Positions 46,345-56,787 of a stretch of 64,000 nt of DNA are shown one piece after another; position 1 is the stretch's first letter; the number at the start of each line of letters is the position of its first letter. The translations under genes and the position numbers were made by a program. The notes beneath the pieces were generated by a model that saw only the letters and a program-made list of their open reading frames with translations, searched no databases and was not told where the DNA came from. Origin of the DNA: Sinorhizobium americanum (GTDB lineage Bacteria > Pseudomonadota > Alphaproteobacteria > Rhizobiales > Rhizobiaceae); assembly GCF_001651855.1 (NCBI RefSeq), contig NZ_LNQC01000045.1, positions 1 to 64,000 on the forward strand, in the 5' to 3' direction.

Positions 46345-47940
46345 ATGGAAAGACTGGCAGGCAGGATCATATTGCTCTCGGGGGCGTCTCGCGCATTCGT
46401 CGGCTTCCTCGCCGGCGTTCTGGCGATGTTCGCCCAGCCGCCTTTCGGCATCTTCGCCGCGGCCTTTATTTCCTTTCCGATGCTCGTCTGGCTGATCGAC
46501 GGGGTAGCAAGCCATCCCGACGACGGCGTCGTCCGGCGGCTCCTGCCAGCGGCTTCGATCGGCTGGAGTTTCGGTTTCGGCTATTTCCTCGGCGGTCTCT
46601 GGTGGCTCGGCAACGCCCTTCTGGTCGAGGCGGATCTCTTTGCCTGGGCCTTGCCGCTCGCAGTCATCGGCCTTCCCGCCGTCCTCGCCCTGTTCTATGC
46701 GCTTGCCGTGCTCATTGCCCGCTGCCTCTGGTCCGACGGGGTCGGCCGCATTGCTGCGCTTGCGGTCGGCTTCGGCATCGCCGAATGGCTGCGCGGCTTT
46801 CTCTTTACCGGCTTCCCCTGGAACGCGCTCGGCTATGCGGCAATGCCGATGCCGCTGATGATGCAGTCGGCGAGCGTCTTGAACGTGGCGACGATCAACA
46901 TGCTGGCGGTCTTCGTGTTTGCCGCTCCGGCCCTCATAGGCACCGCCAAGGGCGCCCGGATTGGCCTTGCCGCTGCTGCGGTGCTCTTCGCTGCGCATAT
47001 CGGCTACGGCTATTACCGGCTTTCCCTGCCGGCGTCGCAGCCGGCGACGCCGCAACGAACCGTTCGCCTCGTGCAGCCGGTGATCGACCAGGCGAAGAAG
47101 ATGGACGACCGCGAACGCGCGGCGATCTTCGAGGAGCATCTGTCTTTGACCGCCGCGCCGCCGCAGGCGGGCGGCAAGCGCCCCGATATCATCGTCTGGC
47201 CGGAAACCTCGATACCCTTCATCCTGACGGACAATCCCGACGCACTGACCCGGATCGCGGACGTTCTCCAGGAGGGGCAAATCCTCGTGGCAGGCGCCGT
47301 GCGCGCCGAGGACGCGGGGGCGGGCCTGCCGCCGCGCTACTACAACTCGATCTACGTGATCGACGATCGCGGCCAGATCGTCGGCGCGGCGGACAAGGTG
47401 CATCTCGTTCCGTTCGGCGAGTATCTGCCGTTCGAGGACGTCCTCAATTCCTGGGGCTTGAGTTCGATTGCAGCGAATATGCCTGGTGGCTTCTCGGCGG
47501 CGCCGAACCGCTCGGTCCTGACCCTGCCCGGCGGCAGGACGTTCTATCCGCTGATCTGTTACGAGGCGATCTTCGCCGACGATATCGACGGCAATGCGAA
47601 GCACTCCGACGCGCTGTTGAACGTCACCAACGATGCCTGGTTCGGCGACACGCCCGGCCCGCGACAGCATTTCCATCAGGCTCGCCTGCGCACGATCGAG
47701 ACAGGCACGCCGATGATCCGAGCCGCCAACACGGGTATATCAGCAATTGTTGATGCACGTGGTGTTTTAGTGGTAGGATTGGGATACAATTACAAGGGAG
47801 TGACGGACGCAATTCTGCCGGGCAAGATGCCCACCATGACCGACAGCACGATGCGTGGCAGGATCTTCTGGTTCACGGGAGTGTTTCTATTGTTGGTTGC
47901 GGTAATTTCGCGTAAGGGTTTTAATTTTCGGATGAATTGA
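46345..47940 (+). CDS. lnt: Apolipoprotein N-acyltransferase
   Basis: 531 residues. About seven membrane helices (residues 15-225) precede a periplasmic nitrilase domain whose triad is Glu in VWPETSIPF, Lys in AADKVHLVPFGEY and Cys in LICYEAIFAD; a final helix closes the protein. It adds the third acyl chain to lipoproteins after Lgt and LspA (lspA is at 21.6 kb). In most proteobacteria it directly follows corC; here 1.3 kb of inverted gene and repeats intervenes, so it must have its own promoter. Confidence 0.96.
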   Translation: MERLAGRIILLSGASRAFVGFLAGVLAMFAQPPFGIFAAAFISFPMLVWLIDGVASHPDDGVVRRLLPAASIGWSFGFGYFLGGLWWLGNALLVEADLFAWALPLAVIGLPAVLALFYALAVLIARCLWSDGVGRIAALAVGFGIAEWLRGFLFTGFPWNALGYAAMPMPLMMQSASVLNVATINMLAVFVFAAPALIGTAKGARIGLAAAAVLFAAHIGYGYYRLSLPASQPATPQRTVRLVQPVIDQAKKMDDRERAAIFEEHLSLTAAPPQAGGKRPDIIVWPETSIPFILTDNPDALTRIADVLQEGQILVAGAVRAEDAGAGLPPRYYNSIYVIDDRGQIVGAADKVHLVPFGEYLPFEDVLNSWGLSSIAANMPGGFSAAPNRSVLTLPGGRTFYPLICYEAIFADDIDGNAKHSDALLNVTNDAWFGDTPGPRQHFHQARLRTIETGTPMIRAANTGISAIVDARGVLVVGLGYNYKGVTDAILPGKMPTMTDSTMRGRIFWFTGVFLLLVAVISRKGFNFRMN

Positions 47941-48086
47941 CCTAAAACCCCTAAAATTGCATAGTGAATTTCACCATCAACCCATGCCTGCCACTGGAGC
48001 CCCGCTTTCGCTGGCAGGCTGTCCATCGATTGATGCGTCAATGATGGGTTGTGGCTTATCGAAACAGCGTGTTCAGGAACGCGACT

Positions 48087-48503
48087 ATGGTTGAAAACAA
48101 GAAGAAGCCGAACCCGATCGACATCCATGTCGGTAGCAGGATTCGCCTTCGCCGGACGATGCTTGGCATGAGCCAGGAGAAGCTCGGCGAGAGTCTGGGG
48201 ATCACATTCCAGCAGATCCAGAAATACGAAAAGGGAACGAATCGGGTCGGTGCGAGCCGACTGCAGAACATCTCCTCCATCCTCAATGTCCCGGTCTCGT
48301 TCTTTTTCGAGGATGCTCCGGGCGAGGGCGGCGCCGGACCAGGCATGGGGGAAGCGCCGAGCTCCAACTATGTGGTGGACTTCCTGTCCTCTTCCGAAGG
48401 CCTGCAGCTTAACCGGGCATTCGTGAAGATTTCCGACCCGAAGGTCCGCCGCAAACTGGTGGATCTGGTGAAGGCGCTGGCGGCCGAGGCCGAGAGCGAA
48501 TAG
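48087..48503 (+). CDS. XRE-family regulator, PraR/PhrR-like
   Basis: 138 residues. Helix-turn-helix at about residues 15-70: RIRLRRTMLGMSQEKLGESL, then ITFQQIQKYEKGTNRVGAS. The C-terminal part is a dimerisation region with FFFEDAPG. The ATG at 48087 has AGGA nearby; N-terminal extension to 48051 is not supported. The sequence strongly resembles rhizobial PraR (controls quorum sensing, attachment and, in Azorhizobium, reb genes) and the low-pH-induced PhrR; the name is from memory and not assigned as a symbol. Ends in a clear terminator, with metK following. Confidence 0.9.
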   Translation: MVENKKKPNPIDIHVGSRIRLRRTMLGMSQEKLGESLGITFQQIQKYEKGTNRVGASRLQNISSILNVPVSFFFEDAPGEGGAGPGMGEAPSSNYVVDFLSSSEGLQLNRAFVKISDPKVRRKLVDLVKALAAEAESE

Positions 48504-48519
48504 CGGGGCTTTCCGCGCT

Positions 48520-48551
48520 ACGAAAAAAGCGGCCCTGGGCCGCTTTTTTCG
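48520..48551 (+). terminator. Rho-independent terminator after the PraR-like gene
   Basis: AGCGGCC and GGCCGCT flank a 3-base loop, preceded by six A and followed by six T, 17 bases after the stop. The A/T symmetry makes it able to work in both directions. Confidence 0.88.
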
Positions 48552-48632
48552 TATATGCCGGCCGCTCCTGAAACTGTTTTTGTCGGTCAGTGCGGGTTCG
48601 AGAAATGCCGTTCCAAGCATTATGGCAATAGC

Positions 48633-48650
48633 GATATAAAGATATATTTA
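48633..48650. promoter_or_regulatory. AT-rich repeat element upstream of metK
   Basis: GATATA at 48633-48638 and again at 48641-48646, spaced 8 bases, within ATAAA-GATATA-TTTAT, which is also an imperfect inverted repeat. It lies about 80 bases before the metK start in an unusually AT-rich patch. It could be a regulator's operator or a -10 region; no good -35 is evident. No known SAM riboswitch consensus is recognisable in the leader. Confidence 0.35.
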
Positions 48651-48726
48651 TGTCCTTGTGCGCTTGTTTTTCAGCGGCAAAACCACTAACAGTGAAGCTG
48701 CTTCTTTCATTGAGGGGACTTCCCGT

Positions 48727-49995
48727 ATGCGCGCAAATTACCTGTTCACCAGCGAATCCGTTGCCGAAGGTCATCCGGACAAAGTGTGCGACCGCATTTC
48801 CGACGAAATCGTCGATCTGGTCTACCGCGAGGCGGCGAAATGCGGCGTCGACCCGTGGACCGTGCGCATTGCCTGCGAAACGCTGGCGACCACCAACCGC
48901 GTCGTCATCGCCGGTGAAGTCCGCCTGCCGCCGAGCCTTCTGAAGAAGGACAAGAACGGCAACGATGTCATCAACCCTTCGAAGTTCAAGGCGGCCGCCC
49001 GCAAGGCGATCCGCGACATCGGCTACGAACAGGACGGCTTCCACTGGAAGACGGCGAAGATCGACGTGCTCCTGCACTTCCAGTCGGCGCATATCGCCCA
49101 GGGCGTCGACAATGCCGCCGACAAGCAGGGCGAAGAGGGGGCCGGCGACCAGGGCATCATGTTCGGCTATGCCTGCCGCGAAACCGCCGAGCTCATGCCG
49201 GCGCCCATCTACTATTCGCACCGCATCCTCAATCTGCTCGCCGCCGCCCGCAAGAAGGGCGAAGGCGACGTCGCCAAGCTTGGCCCGGACGCCAAGAGCC
49301 AGGTGACGGTACGCTATGTCGATGGCAAGCCGAGCGAAGTCACCTCCATCGTCCTTTCGACCCAGCACCTCGACGACAGCTGGGATTCCGCCAAGGTTCG
49401 CAAGGTCGTGGAGCCCTTTATCCGCGAGGCCCTCGGTGACCTGAAAATCGCCGACGACTGCACCTGGTATATCAATCCGACCGGCAAATTCGTCATCGGC
49501 GGACCGGACGGCGACGCGGGTCTCACCGGCCGCAAGATCATCGTTGACACCTATGGCGGCGCCGCACCGCATGGCGGCGGTGCCTTCTCCGGCAAGGACA
49601 CGACCAAGGTTGACCGCTCGGCCGCCTATGCTGCCCGCTACCTGGCGAAGAACGTCGTGGCGGCCAACCTCGCGGAACGCTGCACGATCCAGCTTTCCTA
49701 TGCGATCGGCGTCGCCCAGCCGCTGTCGATCTATGTCGACCTGCACGGTACCGGCAAGGTTTCGGAAGACCAGGTCGAGAACGCCATCCGCAAGACGATG
49801 GACCTTTCGCCGACCGGCATCCGCCGCCATCTCGACCTCAACAAGCCGATCTATGCGAAGACCTCCGCCTATGGCCACTTCGGCCGCAAGGCTGGTCGCG
49901 ACGGCTCCTTCTCCTGGGAGAAGCTCGATCTCGTCAAGCCGCTCAAGGAAGCGATCTCGCTCGACTCCACGGCGATCAACAGCCGCGCCGCTTGA
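48727..49995 (+). CDS. metK: S-adenosylmethionine synthetase
   Basis: 422 residues, somewhat longer than the E. coli 384, as is usual in alphaproteobacteria. [22 protein letters not shown] starts the ATP-binding region, [13 protein letters not shown] is the signature hexapeptide block, and [15 protein letters not shown] is the P-loop-like region. It makes SAM from methionine and ATP for the many methyltransferases (several in this window). GAGGGG precedes the ATG at 48727. It is followed by a terminator, then trmB. Confidence 0.97.
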   Translation: MRANYLFTSESVAEGHPDKVCDRISDEIVDLVYREAAKCGVDPWTVRIACETLATTNRVVIAGEVRLPPSLLKKDKNGNDVINPSKFKAAARKAIRDIGYEQDGFHWKTAKIDVLLHFQSAHIAQGVDNAADKQGEEGAGDQGIMFGYACRETAELMPAPIYYSHRILNLLAAARKKGEGDVAKLGPDAKSQVTVRYVDGKPSEVTSIVLSTQHLDDSWDSAKVRKVVEPFIREALGDLKIADDCTWYINPTGKFVIGGPDGDAGLTGRKIIVDTYGGAAPHGGGAFSGKDTTKVDRSAAYAARYLAKNVVAANLAERCTIQLSYAIGVAQPLSIYVDLHGTGKVSEDQVENAIRKTMDLSPTGIRRHLDLNKPIYAKTSAYGHFGRKAGRDGSFSWEKLDLVKPLKEAISLDSTAINSRAA

Positions 49996-50079
49996 TATTC
50001 GCTCGGGTGGTTGAAAGCCTCTCGCGGACGTCAGCGCCACGGCGTTGCTGCGGTTGAACGGAAAGCAGTAGCAGATCGG

Positions 50080-50112
50080 GGGCGGATGCTCGAAGGAGCC
50101 TCCGCCCCTCTG
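50080..50112 (+). terminator. Probable metK terminator
   Basis: GGGGCGGA-T-GCTC pairs with GAGC-C-TCCGCCCC around a GAAG tetraloop with a single T-C mismatch. CTCTGCTTG follows, only weakly T-rich. It lies about 85 bases after the metK stop. Confidence 0.6.
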
Positions 50113-50229
50113 CTTGCGGGGGGAACGTGTGAAGGTTCCGGAGCCTGCGTCTGGACATAATGAAGTCGATCATGCTTGTGATCTTCGGCCGAACGAGACC
50201 GAAATCGTCATGATCCAAGGAAGAACGAT

Positions 50230-50928
50230 ATGAGCGAACCGCGTGGTGCCAGATCAACGGAGGCCTTCTTCGGGCGCCGCAAGGGCAAGCCGTTGCGGGA
50301 CCGCCAGGCAGCCCAGTTCGAGACTCTGCTGCCGCTCCTGAGGCTCGATCTCAAGCAACCGGCGCCAAATGATCTGTCGGCGCTATTTCCCGCGGCAGTG
50401 CAGCGGATTCGCCTGGAAATCGGCTTCGGCGGCGGCGAGCATCTCATTCATCGGGCGGCGGAGGATCCCTCCACCGGTTTCCTCGGCGTCGAACCCTTCG
50501 TCAACTCCATGGCAAAGCTGCTCCGCCAGATCGAAGCGAGGGAGATCGACAATGTCCGCCTCCATGACGACGATGCGACACAGGTGCTGGACTGGCTGCC
50601 GCAGGCTTCCGTCGATCAGATCGATCTGCTCTATCCCGATCCCTGGCCGAAGCGGAAGCATTGGAAGCGGCGTTTCGTCTCGAAGGTCAATCTCGACCGC
50701 TTCGCGCGCGTCCTGAAGCCCGGCGGCCTCTTCTGCTTCGCCTCGGACATCGACAGCTATGTCAATTGGACGCTCATCCATTGCCGCGATCACGCCGCCT
50801 TCGAGTGGACGGCGGAAAGATCGGCGGACTGGCTGACCCCGTTTGCCGGCTGGCCGAGCACGCGCTACGAGGCCAAGGCGCGCCGGGAAGGGAGAAGCTC
50901 GGCCTATCTGACTTTCAGGCGCGTTTAG
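50230..50928 (+). CDS. trmB: tRNA (guanine-N7)-methyltransferase TrmB
   Basis: 232 residues. The SAM motif is [30 protein letters not shown] and [16 protein letters not shown] (the catalytic loop) are diagnostic for m7G46 methylation of tRNA. The start ATG follows AAGGAAG. It is typically found just after metK in Rhizobiales and uses its product, SAM. C-terminal FRRV with no extension. Confidence 0.96.
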   Translation: MSEPRGARSTEAFFGRRKGKPLRDRQAAQFETLLPLLRLDLKQPAPNDLSALFPAAVQRIRLEIGFGGGEHLIHRAAEDPSTGFLGVEPFVNSMAKLLRQIEAREIDNVRLHDDDATQVLDWLPQASVDQIDLLYPDPWPKRKHWKRRFVSKVNLDRFARVLKPGGLFCFASDIDSYVNWTLIHCRDHAAFEWTAERSADWLTPFAGWPSTRYEAKARREGRSSAYLTFRRV

Positions 50929-50973
50929 GAGATCTCGGATTTGCCCGTCTCCTCGAGTTTAACCGAGGACTAG

Positions 50974-51000
50974 CCCTCCCCCCGCAGGCGGGGCGAGGGG
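50974..51000. repeat. C/G-rich hairpin downstream of trmB
   Basis: CCCTC-C-CCCCG, loop CAGG, CGGGG-C-GAGGG, 46 bases after the trmB stop. May serve as terminator of trmB; no T-run. Confidence 0.5.
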
Positions 51001-51053
51001 ACGCGCTCAAATGATCGGCCTTTGCGGCGGGTGGAAGCACAGCGCCGCATGTC

Positions 51054-51081
51054 CCTTCTCCCCGTCAGGACGGGGAGAAGG
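51054..51081. repeat. Perfect 13-base-arm palindromic repeat
   Basis: CCTTCTCCCCGTC, AG, GACGGGGAGAAGG, followed by TGGCGGCAGCCGGATGAGG. The same core with this trailing sequence is, from memory, a common dispersed repeat of Rhizobiales intergenic DNA. It lies between convergent trmB and the DUF1150 gene. Confidence 0.7.
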
Positions 51082-51128
51082 TGGCGGCAGCCGGATGAGG
51101 GGCGGAATTCAGATGTGTTTGCGCACAA

Positions 51129-51386
51129 TCAATGCAGGCTGACGGTACGAAGGTCGTCCTCGGCCGCCTTGAAGAAGGTACTCGAGCGGTTGTCGGTCAA
51201 CAGGATCGGCGTGCCGTCCGCCGCAAACAGGGCCCAGAGATCGATGCCCGGTCCCATCTCGGGCGCTTCCGGAAAGCAGCGGGAGACCTCGTCCGACCGC
51301 ATCTTGCGGATATAGCCGACTTCGCCCGCGCCAAGATGCGCAAGATCGTTCTTCGACAGCGATGAGGTGATGGTTTTCAGTCCCAT
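51129..51386 (-). CDS. DUF1150 family protein
   Basis: 85 residues: NDLAHLGAGEVGYIRKM and LWALFAADGTPILLTDNRS are the conserved blocks of this small alphaproteobacterial family of unknown function. The ATG at 51386 has GGAG 7 bases upstream; an ATG two codons earlier has the same element too close. It is downstream of a small heat-shock protein gene by 49 bases in the same direction, the usual pairing for DUF1150, so heat-shock coregulation is expected. Confidence 0.88.
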   Translation of the reverse strand: MGLKTITSSLSKNDLAHLGAGEVGYIRKMRSDEVSRCFPEAPEMGPGIDLWALFAADGTPILLTDNRSSTFFKAAEDDLRTVSLH

Positions 51387-51435
51387 GGTCATGCTCCGTG
51401 GTCGCCGGCGCGGGAGGAAAATCCCGCCGGTTATC

Positions 51436-51867
51436 CTATTCTGGGACCGAAATGTTAATTTTCTTTACCATACGGACCGGCTCGGGACGCACCAGGTCGA
51501 CCGAAAGAAGGCCGTTGCGAAGCTCGGCTCCGAGCACCCGCATGCCGTCGGCAAGCACGAAGGTCCGCTGGAACTGCCGGGCGGCGATGCCGCGATGCAG
51601 GTAATCCCGCTCGCCGGTTTCGACCTGGCGGCCGCGGATGACGAGCTGGTTTTCCTCCGTCGTGACCTCCAGATCCTCTTCGGAGAATCCGGCGACGGCG
51701 AGCGTGATCCGCAGGCGTTCCGGCGTACCGGCGGCGCTATCGCCGCGAATGCGCTCGATATTGTAGGGTGGGTATCCGTCGTTCGCCTTGGCGATCCGCT
51801 CGAGGGTCTTTTCCATGCTGTCGAAGCCCACCAGCAGCGGGCTCGTAAAGGGCGTAATCCTGCTCAT
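51436..51867 (-). CDS. Small heat-shock protein (Hsp20/IbpA family)
   Basis: 143 residues. The alpha-crystallin domain spans about 35-130: NIERIRGDSAAGTPERLRITLAVAGF-like start, then EDLEVTTEENQLVIRGRQ and the terminal strand with AELRNGLLSVDLVRPEP. A C-terminal INISVPE resembles the IxI/V tail that controls oligomerisation. It holds unfolding proteins for DnaK/ClpB. ATG at 51867 with AAGGA about 7 bases upstream. A heat-shock promoter and a ROSE-like hairpin that sequesters the ribosome-binding site precede it. It is followed by the DUF1150 gene. Confidence 0.92.
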   Translation of the reverse strand: MSRITPFTSPLLVGFDSMEKTLERIAKANDGYPPYNIERIRGDSAAGTPERLRITLAVAGFSEEDLEVTTEENQLVIRGRQVETGERDYLHRGIAARQFQRTFVLADGMRVLGAELRNGLLSVDLVRPEPVRMVKKINISVPE

Positions 51868-51926
51868 TCCCAAGTCCTTGTGAGCTCAAGCGACCATCTT
51901 TCGGACCTGCCAGGCAGCATCCCTCG
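51868..51926 (-). promoter_or_regulatory. ROSE-like RNA thermometer in the hsp20 5' leader
   Basis: On the minus strand GTCGCTTG (51887-51894) folds back on CAAGGAC (51874-51880), which holds the AAGGA ribosome-binding site, around an AGCTCA loop. Pairing is GUC/GAC and CUUG/CAAG with one G bulged. A UYGCU strand with a bulged G facing the Shine-Dalgarno is the hallmark of ROSE thermometers of rhizobial small heat-shock genes. Only this one hairpin is recognised here; the full leader is short (about 59 bases). Confidence 0.6.
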
Positions 51927-51932
51927 AAAGCA

Positions 51933-51961
51933 ATATGGTAGCTGTGCGCAATGAGTGCAAG
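51933..51961 (-). promoter_or_regulatory. Predicted RpoH-type promoter of hsp20
   Basis: On the minus strand CTTGCA (51956-51961), 17 bases, CCATAT (51933-51938). The CCATAT -10 is that reported for S. meliloti RpoH1 targets, with CTTGAA as the -35 ideal. The predicted start is near 51926. Confidence 0.65.
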
Positions 51962-52115
51962 CGGCTTGCCTCGGCCGCTGACGCAAATCATAGTCCGCTG
52001 CGAAGGTCCAATTCCCCGGCGCACGCACAGGCTGCTCAGGTCTCCCGTGACCGGCTCACCTCACCAGGTTATGGCCTGGCGATCCGATACCATCCGCCTC
52101 GCAGGAGGGAAGACA

Positions 52116-53060
52116 GTGACAAGCGCGAGAAAGATCATCATCGACACGGATCCGGGACAGGACGATGCCGCCGCCATCATGCTGGCCTTCGGCAGTCCGG
52201 AGGAAATCGACGTGCTCGGCATCACCGCGGTTGCCGGCAACGTGCCGCTGACGCTGACGTCGCGCAATGCGCGGATCGTCTGCGAACTCTGCAACAGGAC
52301 CGACGTCAAGGTCTTTGCCGGCGCCGAGCGGCCCGTGGCGCGGCCGCTGGTGACCGCCGAACATGTACACGGCAAGACAGGGCTCGATGGTCCCGAACTC
52401 ACCGAGCCGACGATGCCGCTCCAGGAGCAGCACGCCGTCGACTTCATCATCGAGACGCTGCTTGCCGAAGCGCCGGGCGCGGTGACGCTCTGCACACTGG
52501 GTCCCTTGACCAATGTCGCCCTGGCGCTCACCAAGGCCCCGGAAATCGCGCCGCGGGTGCGGGAACTGGTGATGATGGGCGGCGGCTTCTTCGAAGGCGG
52601 CAACATCACGCCGGCCGCCGAATTCAATGTCTATGTCGATCCGGAAGCCGCCGAGATCGTCTTCCGCTCCGGCATCCCTATCGTGATGATGCCGCTCGAC
52701 GTGACCCATCGCGTCCTCACCCACAAGGTCCGCGTCGAGAAGATCCGTTCCATCGGTCGCCCGGCGGCGGTCGCACTCGCGGAAATGCTGGAATTCTTCG
52801 AACGCTTCGACATCGAGAAATACGGCACCGATGGCGGGCCTTTGCACGATCCGACGGTGATTGCCTACCTGCTGCGGCCGGAGCTGTTCACCGGTCGCGA
52901 CTGCAATGTCGAGATCGAGACGACGTCTGCGCTGACCACCGGCATGACGGTCGTCGACTGGTGGCAGGTGACCGGCCGAAAGCACAACGCCAAAGTGATG
53001 CGCCACATCGACGACGAGGGTTTCTTCGAGCTCCTGACCGACCGGCTGGCGCGCATTTAG
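52116..53060 (+). CDS. Inosine-uridine preferring nucleoside hydrolase family protein
   Basis: 314 residues from a GTG with GCAGGAGG 8 bases upstream; longer in-frame starts are disfavoured. The calcium/ribose-binding motif IIIDTDPGQDDAAAIMLAF (DTDxGxDDA) is intact, with the later NVYVDPEAAEIVF and DPTVIAYLLRPELF blocks that complete the active site. It releases the base and free ribose from nucleosides. A ribokinase gene 2.8 kb on (rbsK) could phosphorylate the ribose; a chemoreceptor lies between. Substrate range not determinable. Confidence 0.92.
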   Translation: MTSARKIIIDTDPGQDDAAAIMLAFGSPEEIDVLGITAVAGNVPLTLTSRNARIVCELCNRTDVKVFAGAERPVARPLVTAEHVHGKTGLDGPELTEPTMPLQEQHAVDFIIETLLAEAPGAVTLCTLGPLTNVALALTKAPEIAPRVRELVMMGGGFFEGGNITPAAEFNVYVDPEAAEIVFRSGIPIVMMPLDVTHRVLTHKVRVEKIRSIGRPAAVALAEMLEFFERFDIEKYGTDGGPLHDPTVIAYLLRPELFTGRDCNVEIETTSALTTGMTVVDWWQVTGRKHNAKVMRHIDDEGFFELLTDRLARI

Positions 53061-53086
53061 TAGGCGTTCTGAAGACTCTCTGAGAC

Positions 53087-53132
53087 TTCTCCCCAACCCC
53101 TCCCCCTGCGGCCCTCTGGTGGGGAGGGGTCT
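53087..53132. repeat. C-rich palindromic repeat, third member of the family at 9.2 kb
   Basis: CTTCTCCCCAACCCCTCCCC, then CTGCGGCCCTCTGGT, then GGGGAGGGG. The lead CTCCCC(C)AACCCCTCCCC is shared with 9220-9238. Located between the convergent nucleoside hydrolase and chemoreceptor genes. Confidence 0.65.
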
Positions 53133-53147
53133 TAGGGGGTGGCCTCG

Positions 53148-53178
53148 AAAAAGAAGACGGCGCCGCATGCGGCGCCGT
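53148..53178 (-). terminator. Terminator of the chemoreceptor gene
   Basis: A perfect 22-base palindrome ACGGCGCCGC.ATGCGGCGCCGT-type (53157-53178) is followed on the minus strand by CTTCTTTTT (53148-53156), 24 bases after the stop. Good Rho-independent form. Confidence 0.85.
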
Positions 53179-53201
53179 TTCTCTGTTCGTGCGAGAACGG
53201 A

Positions 53202-55836
<2,635 letters not shown>

Positions 55837-56736
55837 TCAAAGACGCGCGGCGACTTCGGAGGCGAGTGGTATGGACGGCTGCGCTCCCGCCTTCAGGCAG
55901 GCGAGCGATCCAGCAACTGCGGCGCGGCGCAGCGCATCGGGGAAGGCAAGGCCCGAGTCGAGGCTCGCCGCGAGATAGCCGCAGAAGGTGTCGCCGGCTC
56001 CGACCGTGTCGATCGGCTCGATCGCCAGCCCCTTGGCGCGATGAATTTCTCCCTGATGGGCGGCGGCGACACCCTCGGCGCCGAGGGTGACGATGACGGT
56101 CTGTCCGGTTTCGTCGTGGAGGCCCTTCATTGCCGCTTCGCGCTCGGCGCCGGCGATGCCGCTCTTGCCCGCCAAGAGCTCGAACTCGGTCTCGTTCGCG
56201 ATGACGATATCGGCCATGCGGCCGAGGCGGGCCGCCTCGGGCGTCAGCGGCGCGATGTTGATGATCGAGCGGATGCCCCGGCGCTTTGCCTCGACGAGCG
56301 ACTTTTCCACCGAGGCAGCGGGAATTTCGAGCTGCAGCATCAGCGTGTCGCCGGTCGACATTTGACCGATGGCCGTTACCGCGTCGTTCTCGCTCACCAT
56401 CGCATTGGCGCTGGCGACGACGACGATGACGTTCTCGCCGTCCCCGCCGACAAGGATATGGGCGGTGCCGGTCGGCTGGTCCACGGTCCTGGCAAGGGTC
56501 AGATCGGTGCCCGCCTCCTTGAGCAGAGCAAGTGCGCCTTCCGCGAAGCTGTCCGAGCCGACGGCGCCGGCCATCCGCACGGAAGCGCCGGCGCGACGGG
56601 CCGCCAGCGCCTGGTTGGCGCCCTTGCCGCCGGCGGCGGTGGAAAAGCTCGTCCCGGCAACGGTTTCGCCCGGCTTCGGAAGGCGTGCGGTCGTGGCGAT
56701 CAGATCCATGTTGATGGACCCAAAAACAGTGATCAT
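55837..56736 (-). CDS. rbsK: Ribokinase
   Basis: 299-residue PfkB-family sugar kinase. The N-terminal signature is GGKGANQALAARRAGA, the catalytic aspartate and anion hole are in DTVGAGDTFCGYLAA, and GSINMDLIATT starts the protein as in RbsK. It makes ribose 5-phosphate from ribose and ATP. No rbs transporter is adjacent, so ribose may come from nucleoside hydrolysis (gene at 52.1 kb). The ribosome-binding site is weak. It is 51 bases downstream of rmuC in the same direction. Confidence 0.92.
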   Translation of the reverse strand: MITVFGSINMDLIATTARLPKPGETVAGTSFSTAAGGKGANQALAARRAGASVRMAGAVGSDSFAEGALALLKEAGTDLTLARTVDQPTGTAHILVGGDGENVIVVVASANAMVSENDAVTAIGQMSTGDTLMLQLEIPAASVEKSLVEAKRRGIRSIINIAPLTPEAARLGRMADIVIANETEFELLAGKSGIAGAEREAAMKGLHDETGQTVIVTLGAEGVAAAHQGEIHRAKGLAIEPIDTVGAGDTFCGYLAASLDSGLAFPDALRRAAVAGSLACLKAGAQPSIPLASEVAARL

Positions 56737-56787
56737 GTGGAGATGTCCCGTCGGGTTGCTGATTGTGCGGGAGAGTGCCCGAGGCCG

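Noticed and set aside
48552..48726. SAM riboswitch in the metK leader
   Set aside because: No recognisable conserved core of SAM-II, SAM-V or SAM/SAH types; only a short GAAGC/GCTTC hairpin.
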